From: Pseudonocardia sp. HH130630-07
GTDB lineage: Bacteria > Actinomycetota > Actinomycetes > Mycobacteriales > Pseudonocardiaceae
DNA: 64,000 nucleotides
Assembly: GCF_001698125.1 (NCBI RefSeq)
Contig: NZ_CP013854.1
Location: forward strand, 3,596,001-3,660,000
Direction: 5' to 3'
Positions 35,209 through 45,594 of the stretch are shown piece by piece. The notes beneath the pieces were generated by a model that was not told the DNA's origin, ran no database searches, and saw only the letters and a program-made list of their open reading frames with translations. The position numbers and the translations under genes were made by a program. Positions within the stretch are counted from its first letter, which is position 1. Each line of letters starts with the position of its first letter.

Positions 35209-38200
35209 CGGGTCACCCCCGCCCGGGTGCGGCCCAGCAGGCGGGCGAGGACGTCGGCGACGTGGCGCACGTGGGGTTCCTCCATCAGGTCGAGGTGGTC
35301 ACCGTCGACGTCGACGACGTCGAGACGGCCGTCGGTCCAGCTGCTCCACCCGTTGGTGGCGTCGGCGTGCTGGGTGTCCAGCGAGGCGTGCAGCGGTTCG
35401 AGCACCGGGGGTAGCGGGCCGGTCGCGTGCACCAGGGTCAGGTCCTGGTCGGTCCGCGCCGGCCGGTAGCCGTCCAGCGCGGTCCAGTGCGCACGGAACA
35501 TCGCGAAGAGACGCCGGACCAGGGCCCCGGTGCTGCCGGGCGGGAGGACGCCCGCGTCCACCGCGAGCGTCGCGAGGTGCTCGAACCGGTGGTGCTCGTC
35601 CAGGGCGGCCGGCAGGTCGACGGCGGCGGTCCCGCTGCCGTGCCGCAGCCACAGCAGCTCCCAGAAGAACCACCGCATCAACGCGTCCGGGTCGGCCGTG
35701 CTGCGGTCCCCGGTGCCCGGGGCGATCGAGTCGATCAGGACGAGCTCGTCGACCTCCTCCCCGGCCGCGCGTAGCAGGCGGGCCATCTCGAACGCGACGA
35801 ACCCGCCGAACGACCAGCCGGCGAGCCGGTAGGGGCCGTCCGGCCGGACCCGGCGCACGGCGTCCAGATAGGCCCCGGCGATCCGTTCCACCGAGTCGAC
35901 GGGCTCGCTGCCCGGCTCCGTGCCGGCCGCCTGCAACCCGTACACGGGGTACCCGGCCGGCAGGTGCCGGACCAGCGGTAGGTAGCAGAGGACGTTGCCG
36001 CCCATCGGGTGCACCAGGAACAGCGGCGGGCCGTCCCCGTCCGCGCGCAGCGTCACGAGCGGGTCGTAGGCCGCCTCCGCCCGGCCGTCCCGCAGCCGCG
36101 CCGCGACGTCGGCGACGGTCGGTGCGCCGGCGAACGCCCCCAGCCCCACGGCGACGCCGAAGCGTTGCTCGATCAGTACGACCAGGCGCATCGCGGTCAG
36201 CGACGTGGCCCCGGCGGCGAACAGGTCGTCGTGCACGCCGAGATCGGAGCGGGACAGCAGCTCGCCGGCCATGTCGAGCAGCACGTGCTCGTAGGCGTCG
36301 CGTGGCGCGGCCGGGGTCCCGCCGGCCGGTCCGGTCAGGGGCACGGCGCGCAGCGCGGTGTCGTCGCGCTTGCCGCTCGGGGTGGTCGGCAGGGAGGCGA
36401 TCCACTGCAGGTGGCCGGGCACCAGGTGCTCGGGCAGTTCGGTGCGCAGGCCGTGCCGGATCCCGTCGAGCCCCTCGGTCCCGTCCACCGGGCCGTCGCC
36501 GGCCGCGACCAGGAACGCGACGAGCCGGGCATCCGCGCCGTCACCGGGGACCGCGACCACGGCGGCGTCGCGCACGGTGCGTCCGGCGACCCGCCGCACG
36601 GTCAGCTCGACCTCGGCCGGCTCGACCCGGAACCCCCGGACCTTGATCTGGTCGTCCAGGCGGCCCAGGCAGACGACCGAGCCGTCGGCCAGCGCGATCC
36701 CGGCATCCCCGGTGCGGTAGAGGCGGTCCTCGGGACGGTCCGGGTGCGCGACGAAGCGCTCCGCGGTCAGGTCCGGACGCCCGACGTACCCGTCGGCCAG
36801 GCAGGCGCCGCCGATGTGGATCTCCCCGCGGGCTCCGACGGCGGCCGGTCGCCCCCGCCGGTCCAGCACCGCGACCTCGGTGCCGTCCACCGGCCGCCCG
36901 ATCGGGGGCAGCGCCGGGAACCGGGCCGGGTCGCCGGCCAGGGTGTGCGCGCACACCACGTGCGTCTCGGTCGGGCCGTACTGGTTCTCCAGCACCATGC
37001 CGGGGCGTGCGGCGCACAGCGCCCGCACCGGGTCGGAGACCCTCAGCTGCTCGCCGGAGGACACGACCACGCGCAGTGCCGACGGGACGATGTCCAGCAG
37101 CGCGGACGCGTCGGCGAGCTGCTCGAGCGCGACGTAGGGCAGGAACACCCGGTGCACCCGGGCGGAGTCGAGCAGGCGCAGCAACCCGGCGGGGTCGCGG
37201 CGCAGCTCGTCGGCGACGAGCACGAGTGTCCCGCCGCCGCAGAGCGTGGAGAAGACCTCCTGGAAGGAGACGTCGAAGCTCATCGGGGCGAACTGCAGCG
37301 TCCGCCCGCCCACGGCGCCGCTGTCCCGAGCGTTCTGCCAGCACACGAGGTTGGCCAGGGCGCGGTGCGGCATCACGACGCCCTTGGGCTCGCCGGTCGA
37401 GCCGGAGGTGAACAGGATGTAGGCGGGGTCGTGGGCGGCGGGACGGGGCAGCACCGCGGCGGGGTCCGCCGGGGTGGCGATCAGGTCGTCCGGGCGCAGC
37501 ACCGGTATCCCGACGTCCGGCAGGTCGTCGGAACCGGCGAGGACGGCGGCGGGCGCGGCCCGGTCGAGCATGGCCGTGATCCGCGCCGGCGGGTACGAGG
37601 TGTCCAGCGGGAGGCACGCCGCGCCGGCCATGGCGGTGCCGAGCACGGCCGCGACCAGTTCCGCGGACCGCCCGACCGCGATCCCGACGGCCGAGCCGGG
37701 GCGGACACCGGCCGCCAGCAGCCCGTGCGCGATCGCCCGCGCGGCCCGGTCCAGTCGCGCGTAGCTCCATGTCCGGTCGCCGTCGATCAGGGCCGGGGCG
37801 TCCGGGGCGGTGCGTACCCGGTCGTCGACCCACTGCACGACCGTCTCCGCCGGGTGCGCGGCGGGTGCGGTCCGGGGCGCCGGGGCGAGGTCGGGACCGT
37901 CGACCGGCCGGTGTGGGCGGGTGGTCAGCGAGCGCAGGACGGTCAGCCAGGTGCTCTCCACCAGATCGGCCTGCTCCGGGGCGAACTGCTCGCCGTCGAA
38001 GTCCAGCCGCAGCGTCACGCTCCCGTCGCCGGGGTCGGTGAACGCGTTGACCAGCAACGCGAACTCGGTGCGTTCCCAGGTCCGGAAACGGTCCAGGCGC
38101 ACCCGGTCGCCGGTGTGCAGTGACTCCAGCACGTGGAAGTGCACGTAGTTGAATGCCGTGTCGAACACCGGGGTGCTGCCGAGGTCCTGCTGGATGGCGC

Positions 38201-41200
38201 TGAGCGGGTAGCGGCGGTGCGGGTGTCCCTCGCGTTCGCGGTGCAGCGCGGTCCGGACGGTGTCCAGCGCGGTGCCGTCGACGGGCAGCCGGACCGGCAC
38301 CGTGTTCAGGAACAGCCCGACCATCCGCTCGGCGTGCCGGCGCTCGGGCCGGCAGTGCGTGACCAGTCCGGTCACGATCTCGTCGTCGCCGGTCAGCCGG
38401 CCGAGCACCAGGCAGTGCGCGGCGAACAGCACGGACTTGACCGGGACCGCGTGCTCGGCCGCGAGCGCGCGCACGGCCGTGACCAGATCGTCGTCCAGGT
38501 CGAGCCTGCGGGCGAAGTGGGTCCGGCCGGCGGGCGGGAACGTGGGCGCGAGTGGCTCGATCCGGGTGCGGGGGGCACCGTCGAGCACCCCGGCCCAGTA
38601 CCGGCGGTCGTCCCCGGACTCCAGAGCGGCGCGTTCGTCGCGCACGTGCTCGGCCGGCGCGGGCAGCGGCAGGTCCGGGACGGGGTCCACCGGCTCGCCC
38701 AGCGCGTGCCGGTAGTCGGCGAACAGCTCGGACAGCAGGTGGGCGACGCTGCCGCCGTCGAACACGGCGTGGTGGAAGCTGACCACCAGCTCGACCGAGT
38801 CGTCCAGCACGTGCACGCGGAACAGGTGCAGCGGCGGGCGGTCGACGGCGTACGGGTGCCGGCGGCGCTCGGCGACGTGCCGCTCGATCTCGGCCTCCGC
38901 GTCGCGCTCCGGCCGGCCGCGCAGGTCGACGACCTCCAGTGGGGACGGGACCGACGGGTGGACGAGCTGCAGCGGTTCGGACGTGCCGGCCAGGTCGAAC
39001 GAGCTGCGCATGGCCGGGTGCCGCCGGACGAGGGCGTCGAACGCGGTACGGAACTCCCGCTCCGCCCAGGGCATCGACAGGCTGTAGCGGAACACGTCGC
39101 GGTAGTGCTCGGAGCCGGCTCCGCGGCTGCTGTGGAACAGCATGCCCAGCGCCAGGCGCGGGGCCGGGAACGCGTCCTCGACGCCGGAGAGCCGTGCCCG
39201 GTCCACCCGGGGGACCAGCTCGAACGGCTCGACCGGCGCCTGCCCGGTCGCCTCCCGGGTCGCGACGGCGGCCAGCCCGGCGACCGTCGGCGCGCGCAGC
39301 AGGTCGGTGAGCGAGAAGTGCACGCCGGCCGCGGCCGCCTCCGCCCGGACACGCAGCATCAGCAGCGAGTCGCCGCCGAGCACGAAGAAGTCGTCGTCGG
39401 CGCCGACCGGCCCGGTGCCCAGCACCCGGGCCCACGCGTCGGCGAGCGCGACCTCGACCGGCCCGGACGGCTCGGCCCCCGCCGAGGTCGTCGCGGGCTC
39501 CGGGTCCGGCAGCGCCCGCCGGTCGGTCTTGCCGTTGACCGTGAGCGGGACCTCGTCGATCCGCAGCCACCAGGTCGGGAGCATGTAGTCCGGCAGCGTC
39601 GACGCCAGCCCGGCGCGGTACCCGGCCGGATCCGGCTCGCCGGAGGTCACGACATAGGCGACGAGCCGGGTCCCGAGGTCCGGCGCGGTCCGGTCGACGA
39701 CGACGGCATCGCGCACGCCGGGCAGGCGGCGCACCGCGTCGGTGACCTCACCGAGCTCCACCCGGTTCCCGCGTACCTTGACCTGCTCGTCCAGCCGGCC
39801 CAGGAACTCCAGCGTGCCGTCCGCCGTCCAGCGGGCGAGGTCGCCGGTCCGGTACACCCGCCCGCCCGGCGCGAACGCGCAGCCGACGAACCTCTCGGCG
39901 GTCAGGTCCGGCCGGTCGAGGTAGCCGCGAGCGAGCTGACGACCGGCGATGCACAGCTCGCCCGGTACACCGACCGGCTGCTGGTTGCCATGCGCGTCGA
40001 GCACGAACAGCGAGGTGTTGTCGATCGGCCGGCCGATCGGCACCCGCCGCGGCGTCACCCCCGGTTCCGTCGTGCAGTCCTGGTAGGACACGTCGACGGT
40101 CGCCTCGGTCGGCCCGTAGAGGTTCACCACCTGCACGTCCGGTCCCAGCACGCGAGCGCACTGCTCGACACGGGCCGGCGGGAGCGCCTCCCCGCTGCAG
40201 AAGATCCGGCGCAGGGACCCGGTGCGGTCGCGGCCGTCCGGCGCGGCCTCCACCACACCGAGGAACGGCTCCAGCATGGACGGTACGAAGTGGACCACCG
40301 TGCACCCGGCCGCCGAGACGGCGTCCAATAGAAGCTCCGGGTCGCGCTGCGCGCCGGGCGGAGGCAGCGACACGGCGGCGTCGTCCACGGCCCACCAGAA
40401 CAGTTCCCACACCGAGACGTCGAACGAGACCGGCGTCTTCTGCAGCAGCACGTCGCCGCCACCGATGGGGTAGGCGCGCTGCATCCAGCCGAGCCGGTTG
40501 ACCACCGACCGGTGCTCGATCATGGCGCCCTTCGGGCGTCCGGTCGTCCCGGACGTGTAGATCACGTAGGCCAGATCGGAGGCGCCGGCGATCGGGCCGA
40601 GCCGCCCGTCCGGGCCGTGCAGCAGGTCCGCCACCGGCACCGCACCCGCCGGCGGCGGCACCGGCGCGCCGGCCCCGACGAGCACGACCGACGCCCCGCT
40701 GTCGGACAGCACGAACCCGATCCGCTCCGCCGGGTGGGACGGGTCGACCGGCACGTAGGCCGCGCCGGCCTTGAGCACGCCGAGCACGGCGGGCAGCAGC
40801 TCGGGGCCGCGCTCCAGCAGCACCGCCACCCGGTCGCCGCGCCGCACGCCGCGGGCCCGCAGCCCGCGCGCGACCTGGTTCGCCCGTGCGTCCAGCTCCG
40901 CCCGGGTGAGGGGATGGTCGCCGACGACGGCCGGCGCGTGCGGATCCCGGTCGACACACCGCTCGATCAGCTCGGTCAGGGTGAGGTCCGCGGGATGGTC
41001 GATCTCGGGACCGGCCGCGATGACAGCGAGCCGGTCCCGCTCGTCCGGGGTGGTCATGGCCAGCCCGCCGGCCGGTGTCAGCGGGTCCTCGACGCCCGCG
41101 CGCATCAGGTTCTCCAGGTGCCCGACCACGGCGGCGGCCGAGAGGTCGTCGTCGAAGACGCCCTCGCCGAAGTGGAGGTCGACCTCGATCCCCGGCCGGC

Positions 41201-42308
41201 CCTCGACCGCGTGCATGTGGATCGCGAGCGCGTCGCCGCGGTGGGCCGAGGCGCGGTGCGAGGTCGTGCGCCGGATCCCCGGCACCTGTACCGGCCGGGG
41301 GTGGCGCAGGGAGGACACGGTGACGTCGAACGGGGTGCGCGGACCGCCCGCGGTCGGCTCCAGCTCGCGCAGCAGGTCCCCGAGCGAGAGGCGCTCGTGC
41401 TGGCGCAGGAACGACGTCGACGCCCGCACCTCGCCCGCCAGCGCGCGCAGGGTGCGGGTGCCGTCGGTCCACAGCCGCAGCGGCAGCGTGTTGGCGAACT
41501 GACCGACGGTCGACTCGTCCCGGCCCGTCCGGCGGTTCAGCAGCGGTACCCCGATGATCACCTCCTCGGCGTGGTGTACGCGGGACAGGTAGGTCGCGAC
41601 GGCCGCCGCGACGAACGAGAACGGTGACTCGCCGAGTGCCAGCATCCGGTCGACCAGGGGGCCGTCGAGGAACAGGCGGTGCCGCGCACCGGAACCTGTC
41701 GTGTCGCGGCCGAACAGCACCGGCACGGCGTCGGCCAGCTCCCCGGCCAGCGCGGCGCGGTCACGGGCATGCTCGTCGGAGCTCCGGTAGGCCAGATCGT
41801 CGGCGACGGCGTCCAGGTAGGACCGCCCGTCCCGTTCGGGCCCGGCTCCGGCGTAGTCGGTCAGCACCGCGTCGGTGAACAGCGTCAGGGCCCGGGTGTC
41901 CGCGACGATGTGGTGCGCGGCGACGACCAGGACGCACCGGTCCGGCCCGTCGGTCAGCAGCGTCACCGCCGCCAGCGGACCGTCGCCGGGAACGAACGCG
42001 CGGTCGGCCGCCGCCGCGATCCACTCCTCGACGCCCTCCTCCGGGACGTGGACGTCCACCGTCACGCCGTCGGGATCGACGACCTGCACCGGCGAGCCCG
42101 CCCGCTCGGTCACCTGCAGGCACAGCGCGTCGGTACGGGCCACCCGCTGGCGGGTGCAGCGCAGCAGGCGTGCCGTGTCCACCGGCCCGTCCAGCCATTC
42201 CGCGACGACGACGGTGAACTGCGGGTGCTCCGGATCCTGCGCCGCGGCGGCCCAGATGTCCCTCTGATACGCCGATAGTTCGGTCGGATCGTGTCTCACC
42301 GAATTCAC
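35205..42308 (-). CDS. dimodular nonribosomal peptide synthetase C-A-T-C-A-T-TE
   Basis: 2367 residues. GTG 42308 is chosen because GAGGGGA lies about 9 bases upstream and C-domain similarity starts at once. Order: C1 10-430 (HHIVADT at 132-138, Gly of HHxxxDG replaced by Thr), A1 445-930 (YTSGTTGRPKG near 588), T1 near 978 (LGGDSL), C2 1040-1470 (HHAVFDG near 1181), A2 1490-1960 (FTSGSTGEPKG near 1633), T2 near 2034 (AGATSL), TE 2085-2360 (GWSFGG near 2164, GDHLDL His near 2338). A1 specificity residues read D-V-W-H-F-S-L-V-D-K, identical to the EntF serine code. A2 reads about D-V-Q-F-V-S-Q-V-V-K, nearest to proline-type codes but not a confident match. There is no epimerase, and no MbtH partner gene is seen. 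An N-terminal C domain without a loading module implies an acyl or externally supplied starter. Confidence 0.93.
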   Translation of the reverse strand: MNSVRHDPTELSAYQRDIWAAAAQDPEHPQFTVVVAEWLDGPVDTARLLRCTRQRVARTDALCLQVTERAGSPVQVVDPDGVTVDVHVPEEGVEEWIAAAADRAFVPGDGPLAAVTLLTDGPDRCVLVVAAHHIVADTRALTLFTDAVLTDYAGAGPERDGRSYLDAVADDLAYRSSDEHARDRAALAGELADAVPVLFGRDTTGSGARHRLFLDGPLVDRMLALGESPFSFVAAAVATYLSRVHHAEEVIIGVPLLNRRTGRDESTVGQFANTLPLRLWTDGTRTLRALAGEVRASTSFLRQHERLSLGDLLRELEPTAGGPRTPFDVTVSSLRHPRPVQVPGIRRTTSHRASAHRGDALAIHMHAVEGRPGIEVDLHFGEGVFDDDLSAAAVVGHLENLMRAGVEDPLTPAGGLAMTTPDERDRLAVIAAGPEIDHPADLTLTELIERCVDRDPHAPAVVGDHPLTRAELDARANQVARGLRARGVRRGDRVAVLLERGPELLPAVLGVLKAGAAYVPVDPSHPAERIGFVLSDSGASVVLVGAGAPVPPPAGAVPVADLLHGPDGRLGPIAGASDLAYVIYTSGTTGRPKGAMIEHRSVVNRLGWMQRAYPIGGGDVLLQKTPVSFDVSVWELFWWAVDDAAVSLPPPGAQRDPELLLDAVSAAGCTVVHFVPSMLEPFLGVVEAAPDGRDRTGSLRRIFCSGEALPPARVEQCARVLGPDVQVVNLYGPTEATVDVSYQDCTTEPGVTPRRVPIGRPIDNTSLFVLDAHGNQQPVGVPGELCIAGRQLARGYLDRPDLTAERFVGCAFAPGGRVYRTGDLARWTADGTLEFLGRLDEQVKVRGNRVELGEVTDAVRRLPGVRDAVVVDRTAPDLGTRLVAYVVTSGEPDPAGYRAGLASTLPDYMLPTWWLRIDEVPLTVNGKTDRRALPDPEPATTSAGAEPSGPVEVALADAWARVLGTGPVGADDDFFVLGGDSLLMLRVRAEAAAAGVHFSLTDLLRAPTVAGLAAVATREATGQAPVEPFELVPRVDRARLSGVEDAFPAPRLALGMLFHSSRGAGSEHYRDVFRYSLSMPWAEREFRTAFDALVRRHPAMRSSFDLAGTSEPLQLVHPSVPSPLEVVDLRGRPERDAEAEIERHVAERRRHPYAVDRPPLHLFRVHVLDDSVELVVSFHHAVFDGGSVAHLLSELFADYRHALGEPVDPVPDLPLPAPAEHVRDERAALESGDDRRYWAGVLDGAPRTRIEPLAPTFPPAGRTHFARRLDLDDDLVTAVRALAAEHAVPVKSVLFAAHCLVLGRLTGDDEIVTGLVTHCRPERRHAERMVGLFLNTVPVRLPVDGTALDTVRTALHREREGHPHRRYPLSAIQQDLGSTPVFDTAFNYVHFHVLESLHTGDRVRLDRFRTWERTEFALLVNAFTDPGDGSVTLRLDFDGEQFAPEQADLVESTWLTVLRSLTTRPHRPVDGPDLAPAPRTAPAAHPAETVVQWVDDRVRTAPDAPALIDGDRTWSYARLDRAARAIAHGLLAAGVRPGSAVGIAVGRSAELVAAVLGTAMAGAACLPLDTSYPPARITAMLDRAAPAAVLAGSDDLPDVGIPVLRPDDLIATPADPAAVLPRPAAHDPAYILFTSGSTGEPKGVVMPHRALANLVCWQNARDSGAVGGRTLQFAPMSFDVSFQEVFSTLCGGGTLVLVADELRRDPAGLLRLLDSARVHRVFLPYVALEQLADASALLDIVPSALRVVVSSGEQLRVSDPVRALCAARPGMVLENQYGPTETHVVCAHTLAGDPARFPALPPIGRPVDGTEVAVLDRRGRPAAVGARGEIHIGGACLADGYVGRPDLTAERFVAHPDRPEDRLYRTGDAGIALADGSVVCLGRLDDQIKVRGFRVEPAEVELTVRRVAGRTVRDAAVVAVPGDGADARLVAFLVAAGDGPVDGTEGLDGIRHGLRTELPEHLVPGHLQWIASLPTTPSGKRDDTALRAVPLTGPAGGTPAAPRDAYEHVLLDMAGELLSRSDLGVHDDLFAAGATSLTAMRLVVLIEQRFGVAVGLGAFAGAPTVADVAARLRDGRAEAAYDPLVTLRADGDGPPLFLVHPMGGNVLCYLPLVRHLPAGYPVYGLQAAGTEPGSEPVDSVERIAGAYLDAVRRVRPDGPYRLAGWSFGGFVAFEMARLLRAAGEEVDELVLIDSIAPGTGDRSTADPDALMRWFFWELLWLRHGSGTAAVDLPAALDEHHRFEHLATLAVDAGVLPPGSTGALVRRLFAMFRAHWTALDGYRPARTDQDLTLVHATGPLPPVLEPLHASLDTQHADATNGWSSWTDGRLDVVDVDGDHLDLMEEPHVRHVADVLARLLGRTRAGVTR

Positions 42309-42872
42309 CAGAAATCCCCTCGCTCTGGACAGGTCGTTGCACCGGGTTGATCGCCGCGGTGATTCGGACAACACGTCACACGCAATACGGCGTATTCGAC
42401 AACGCATTAGCCACGACGGCGCCAGTGATGTCCATCCGGGTTGCGAAGTTGCCAGGATCGACCACGCACGAACCACGGCGGCGGTCCCCGGGCGCGCCGG
42501 TCCCTCCGGGCCGGGCCGGTGGGGTCCGGGTCGCCCACCCCTGCGCGGGCGCCGGACGGACCGGCTTCCGCGCCGGTGCGGTGGGTCGCCGCCTACGGTC
42601 CGGGGTTGAGCCCACGAGCAGGGGAAACGGTCCGATTCCTGCCTGAAGTTGGACATGTGTCCGATTTGCTGGTTACATGGCTGACGCACGGGATAGGGTG
42701 CTCGGCCCTGGTCACGCCAGGTCGGAAGCGCCCTCGCGGAGGGTGGCGAGCACGCCACGCGACCGCGCCGGACCGCGTACCCGGCCCGGCCACGGGGTCA
42801 TTGACGACGTCCGTGACACGCCGTTCGCGCGGCCGCAGATAAACCGTCGAATAACGTGCGAGGACTACTTGC
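42309..42872. promoter_or_regulatory. divergent promoter region between NRPS operon and regulator
   Basis: 564 bases without a supported gene. It contains a perfect palindrome AATACG-G-CGTATT (42384-42396), 76 bases before the NRPS start, and GGACA-TG-TGTCC (42651-42662) nearer the regulator. Both lie in relatively AT-rich patches and are candidate operators for the adjacent XRE-like protein. Confidence 0.5.
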
Positions 42873-44204
42873 ATGAAGCCCCTCACCCGACCTCCACTGC
42901 CGGACGGGCCAGCCCGAGAATTGCACGAGGCACTGCATGAACTCCATCATCGGGCCGGGTGGCCGAGCCTTCGTCAGATGGCCCGCGGAGTCGGTTGCAG
43001 TCATACCACCCTGTCCAAGATCTTCACTGCGCCCGAGGTTCCTCCGTGGGATTCCGTGCACCGCGTCGTACATTTCCTCCACGGGGACATCGAGCAGTTC
43101 CGCAGTCTCTGGTACGGCGCCACCGGAGGCGTACCGCCGGCAGCGCCCGCCGGTCCGCCGTCGCCACGGCCCGGCGCGGCGGACGGGCGGGTCGCGGTCC
43201 GGCCCGAGCCTCCGCCGGCGGGTCCGGTGATGGTCGGTCCCGATCCGCCGTCCGCAGCGACCCTGCGCCGCCGCGTGACCCGCAGCCTCGACCATCCGCT
43301 GGGCAGCGCGTCGCACGGCGACGTCGGCGCGCAGCTCGACCGCTTCGAGCAGGTGCTGCTGGCACTGTGCACCCAGGCGGTCCTCGACGTGCTGGACGAG
43401 CGGGCCGAGCCGGCAGCACCGGACGTGCAGGTGCTCTACGCGGGCGGCCACAGGTTGGTGCTGAAGCTGCGGCCGGACCTCCAGCGCGAACGGACCCTGC
43501 GGATGACCCTGCAGGACGTCGCCACACCCGATCTGGACGCACCGGGCGTGTACGTCGACCACCGGACCGCTCTGGACGGCAGCATCGGGCGGTTCGACTC
43601 GGTGTGCCTCACCCTCCCACGCACGTTCGGGACCGACGTCCTCGGCGGGGTCCGCGACCACCTCCTCGTCACCCTTCGCACCGGCTACGACGTGCTGGAG
43701 CGGCGGGCGGGCGCCGCGCTCGCGGCGCTGCAGACGTCCTTCGACCGGGCGCTGTTCGGTAAGGTCCGCGATGCGGTCGCGGCACTGCCGGACGGTGACG
43801 TGTGGCTGCTTCTCGTCACCCGGCAGCGGGTGTGCCTCGCGGTGTCGCCCGACGTGGTCACGCGCGTGCTGCGGCAGGCGCGCGCACTCGACGACCCGGT
43901 GCTGGCCCCCGTCCAGCAGGCCTACCGGACGCTCGTCGACCCCTGCCCGCTGAACGTGACGATCCGCCAGGCACTGAACAGCGGTCAGCCGGTGGCGACC
44001 CGTACCGGGGAGGAACCGGCGCCACGGCGGGACGACCTACTCCGGCGGATCTTCGTGCCCGGCGCCGACGTGGCCGTCGTGCCGCTCGCGGTGGGCGAGC
44101 GGATGTCGATCCTGGTCGCTTGCCCGGGAGCGGCCGGTGACGGCGTCGCGCGGGCACTGGCACCACTGCGAGACACCGTCGTGCGCCTCGCCGAGCAGTA
44201 CTGA
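42873..44204 (+). CDS. XRE-like HTH regulator with a large unknown C-terminal domain
   Basis: 443 residues, ATG 42873 with GAGGA 9 bases upstream. Residues 15-65 are a helix-turn-helix: HHRAGWPSLRQMARGVGCSH, TTLSKIFTAPEVPPWDSVHR, a form common in actinobacterial regulators. A Pro-rich linker of about 50 residues follows. The remaining 300 residues (LDRFEQVLLALCTQAVLDVL, DVWLLLVTRQRVCLAVSPDV, RIFVPGADVAVVPLAVGERM) resemble no family I can name and may be a ligand-sensing (GAF-like) domain. Divergent from the NRPS operon, so probably its pathway regulator. Confidence 0.7.
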   Translation: MKPLTRPPLPDGPARELHEALHELHHRAGWPSLRQMARGVGCSHTTLSKIFTAPEVPPWDSVHRVVHFLHGDIEQFRSLWYGATGGVPPAAPAGPPSPRPGAADGRVAVRPEPPPAGPVMVGPDPPSAATLRRRVTRSLDHPLGSASHGDVGAQLDRFEQVLLALCTQAVLDVLDERAEPAAPDVQVLYAGGHRLVLKLRPDLQRERTLRMTLQDVATPDLDAPGVYVDHRTALDGSIGRFDSVCLTLPRTFGTDVLGGVRDHLLVTLRTGYDVLERRAGAALAALQTSFDRALFGKVRDAVAALPDGDVWLLLVTRQRVCLAVSPDVVTRVLRQARALDDPVLAPVQQAYRTLVDPCPLNVTIRQALNSGQPVATRTGEEPAPRRDDLLRRIFVPGADVAVVPLAVGERMSILVACPGAAGDGVARALAPLRDTVVRLAEQY

Positions 44205-44269
44205 CCGGTGCCGATCCGTACCGGCCGACGTCGATCCGGGGCGCGATGAACCCGGTCAGGAGCAGACCG

Positions 44270-45220
44270 ATGAGCTTGCAGATGGACACCGAGGTCGCCG
44301 AGTCGATCGCACCCATCGCCGCGGCCGCGGCCGCCGCACCGGCGCCAGCGGCCGGGGACTGGCAGACCCGCCGCGACCTCGGCGGCAGCCTGATCAGCAC
44401 CTACACCGCGGCGCTGCCGGAGCAGGCGGGTGCGGAGATGACCGAGCATGTCGCGGCCGCCCCGGACGGGGCGCCGGTCGCGCTGCGCCTCTACCGCGGC
44501 ACCACCCCCTCCACCGGGTCGATGGTCGTCTACCTCCACGGCGGCGGGATGTTCCTGGGCAGCCTGGACTCCCACGACCCGCTCTGCCGCCGCTACGCCG
44601 TCGCGTCCGGCGTGGCGGTGCTGTCAGTGGGTTTCCGTCTCGCCCCGGAGCACCCCTACCCGGCCGCGGTCGAGGATGCGTACGCCGCGTTCCTGTGGGC
44701 CGTCGAGCACGCGATCGAGCTCGGCGCCGACCCGGCACGCGTCGCCGTCATGGGGGACAGCGCCGGTGCCGGGATGGCCGCCGCGGTGGCGATGATGGCC
44801 CGGGACCGGGAAGGTCCCCCGCCCGCCCGCCAGATCCTCGTGCACCCGATGCTCGACGATCGCACCGTGATCGCCGACCCGCACCTCGCCCCGATGGTGA
44901 TGTGGACCGCCGACGACAACCGCACCGGGTGGGGCTGCCTGCTCGGCGACGCCGCGGGCGGCCCGGACGTGCCGGTCTACGCGGCTCCCGCCCGGGAACG
45001 CGACCTGTCCGGTCTGCCACCCGCCTACGTCGAGATCGGGCAGCTGGACCTGTTCCGCGCCGAGGCCGCGGACTTCGCCGAGCGACTCGGACTCGCGGGT
45101 GTGGACGTCGAGTACCACCTGCACCCCGGCGTGCCACACCTGTTCGACGTGTGGGCCCCGGACTCCGACGTGGCCCGGCGCGCGTTTTCCGATCGGGTGC
45201 GTGTGCTGGCCTCGATCTGA
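44270..45220 (+). CDS. alpha/beta hydrolase of the hormone-sensitive-lipase family
   Basis: 316 residues from ATG 44270 (GGAG 8 bases upstream); ATG 44246 is possible. Oxyanion motif VVYLHGGGMFLGS, nucleophile VAVMGDSAGAGMAAAVAMMA (GDSAG), Asp in YVEIGQLDLFRAEAADF and His in YHLHPGVPHLFDVW. Complete family IV esterase/lipase. Lies 65 bases after the regulator on the same strand, so it may hydrolyse an ester or lactone of the cluster product or its precursor. The acidic Ala-rich segment at residues 10-35 is unusual. Confidence 0.85.
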   Translation: MSLQMDTEVAESIAPIAAAAAAAPAPAAGDWQTRRDLGGSLISTYTAALPEQAGAEMTEHVAAAPDGAPVALRLYRGTTPSTGSMVVYLHGGGMFLGSLDSHDPLCRRYAVASGVAVLSVGFRLAPEHPYPAAVEDAYAAFLWAVEHAIELGADPARVAVMGDSAGAGMAAAVAMMARDREGPPPARQILVHPMLDDRTVIADPHLAPMVMWTADDNRTGWGCLLGDAAGGPDVPVYAAPARERDLSGLPPAYVEIGQLDLFRAEAADFAERLGLAGVDVEYHLHPGVPHLFDVWAPDSDVARRAFSDRVRVLASI

Positions 45221-45594
45221 CGCATCGCCTGGCAGCGCGCGGCTGGTTGGCGGCGGTCAGACCGGTCTGGCCGACCACCAGGACCTCGACGTCCCCGGAC
45301 GCGGAGGTCACCGGACACTCCCGCCGAGCCACCGGTGCCGCGACACCGAACCCGCGGTGGGCGAGATGTTGATCATCGTGAGACCGGAAGTGGTGCCTAC
45401 GGGCCCGTCCGACCGGATATCCCCGCAGTGTTCACCTCGCAGGTTCGGGTCGAGGGCAGGGCACATACAGCATGGGGGACAGGTTCACCGGCCGGTGAGC
45501 TGGTCGTTTCCGAGGTGCTGACACTGCCCGGCCGGCGTCGGGCTGCCTGATGGAACGGTCACGTTCGGTTGCGGCGGACCGGATGCGCTGCTGG
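45221..45594. other. gap holding repeat copy 1 of the 45.5/47.5 kb pair
   Basis: No supported gene. Contains a 92-base block (45459-45550) repeated at 47530-47622. Confidence 0.5.
45459..45550 (+). repeat. 92-bp direct repeat, copy 1
   Basis: Begins GGGCACATACAGCATGGGGG, includes the near-palindrome TTCACCGGCCGGTGA, then CTGGTCGTTTCC and ends CGGCGTCGGGCTGCCTGA. The first 40 bases differ from copy 2 at one position; the rest is more diverged. An 8-codon ORF (MGDRFTGR, stop) is conserved in both. Confidence 0.8.

Noticed and set aside
36009..40331. Long plus-strand open frames (over 700 codons) opposite the NRPS gene
   Set aside because: They are antisense shadows caused by GC3 bias; no family similarity, while the minus strand encodes complete NRPS domains in order.
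41624..42278. Plus-strand frames near the NRPS start as an MbtH-like gene
   Set aside because: No NxExQxSxWP-type signature in any frame; they are antisense to the first C domain.
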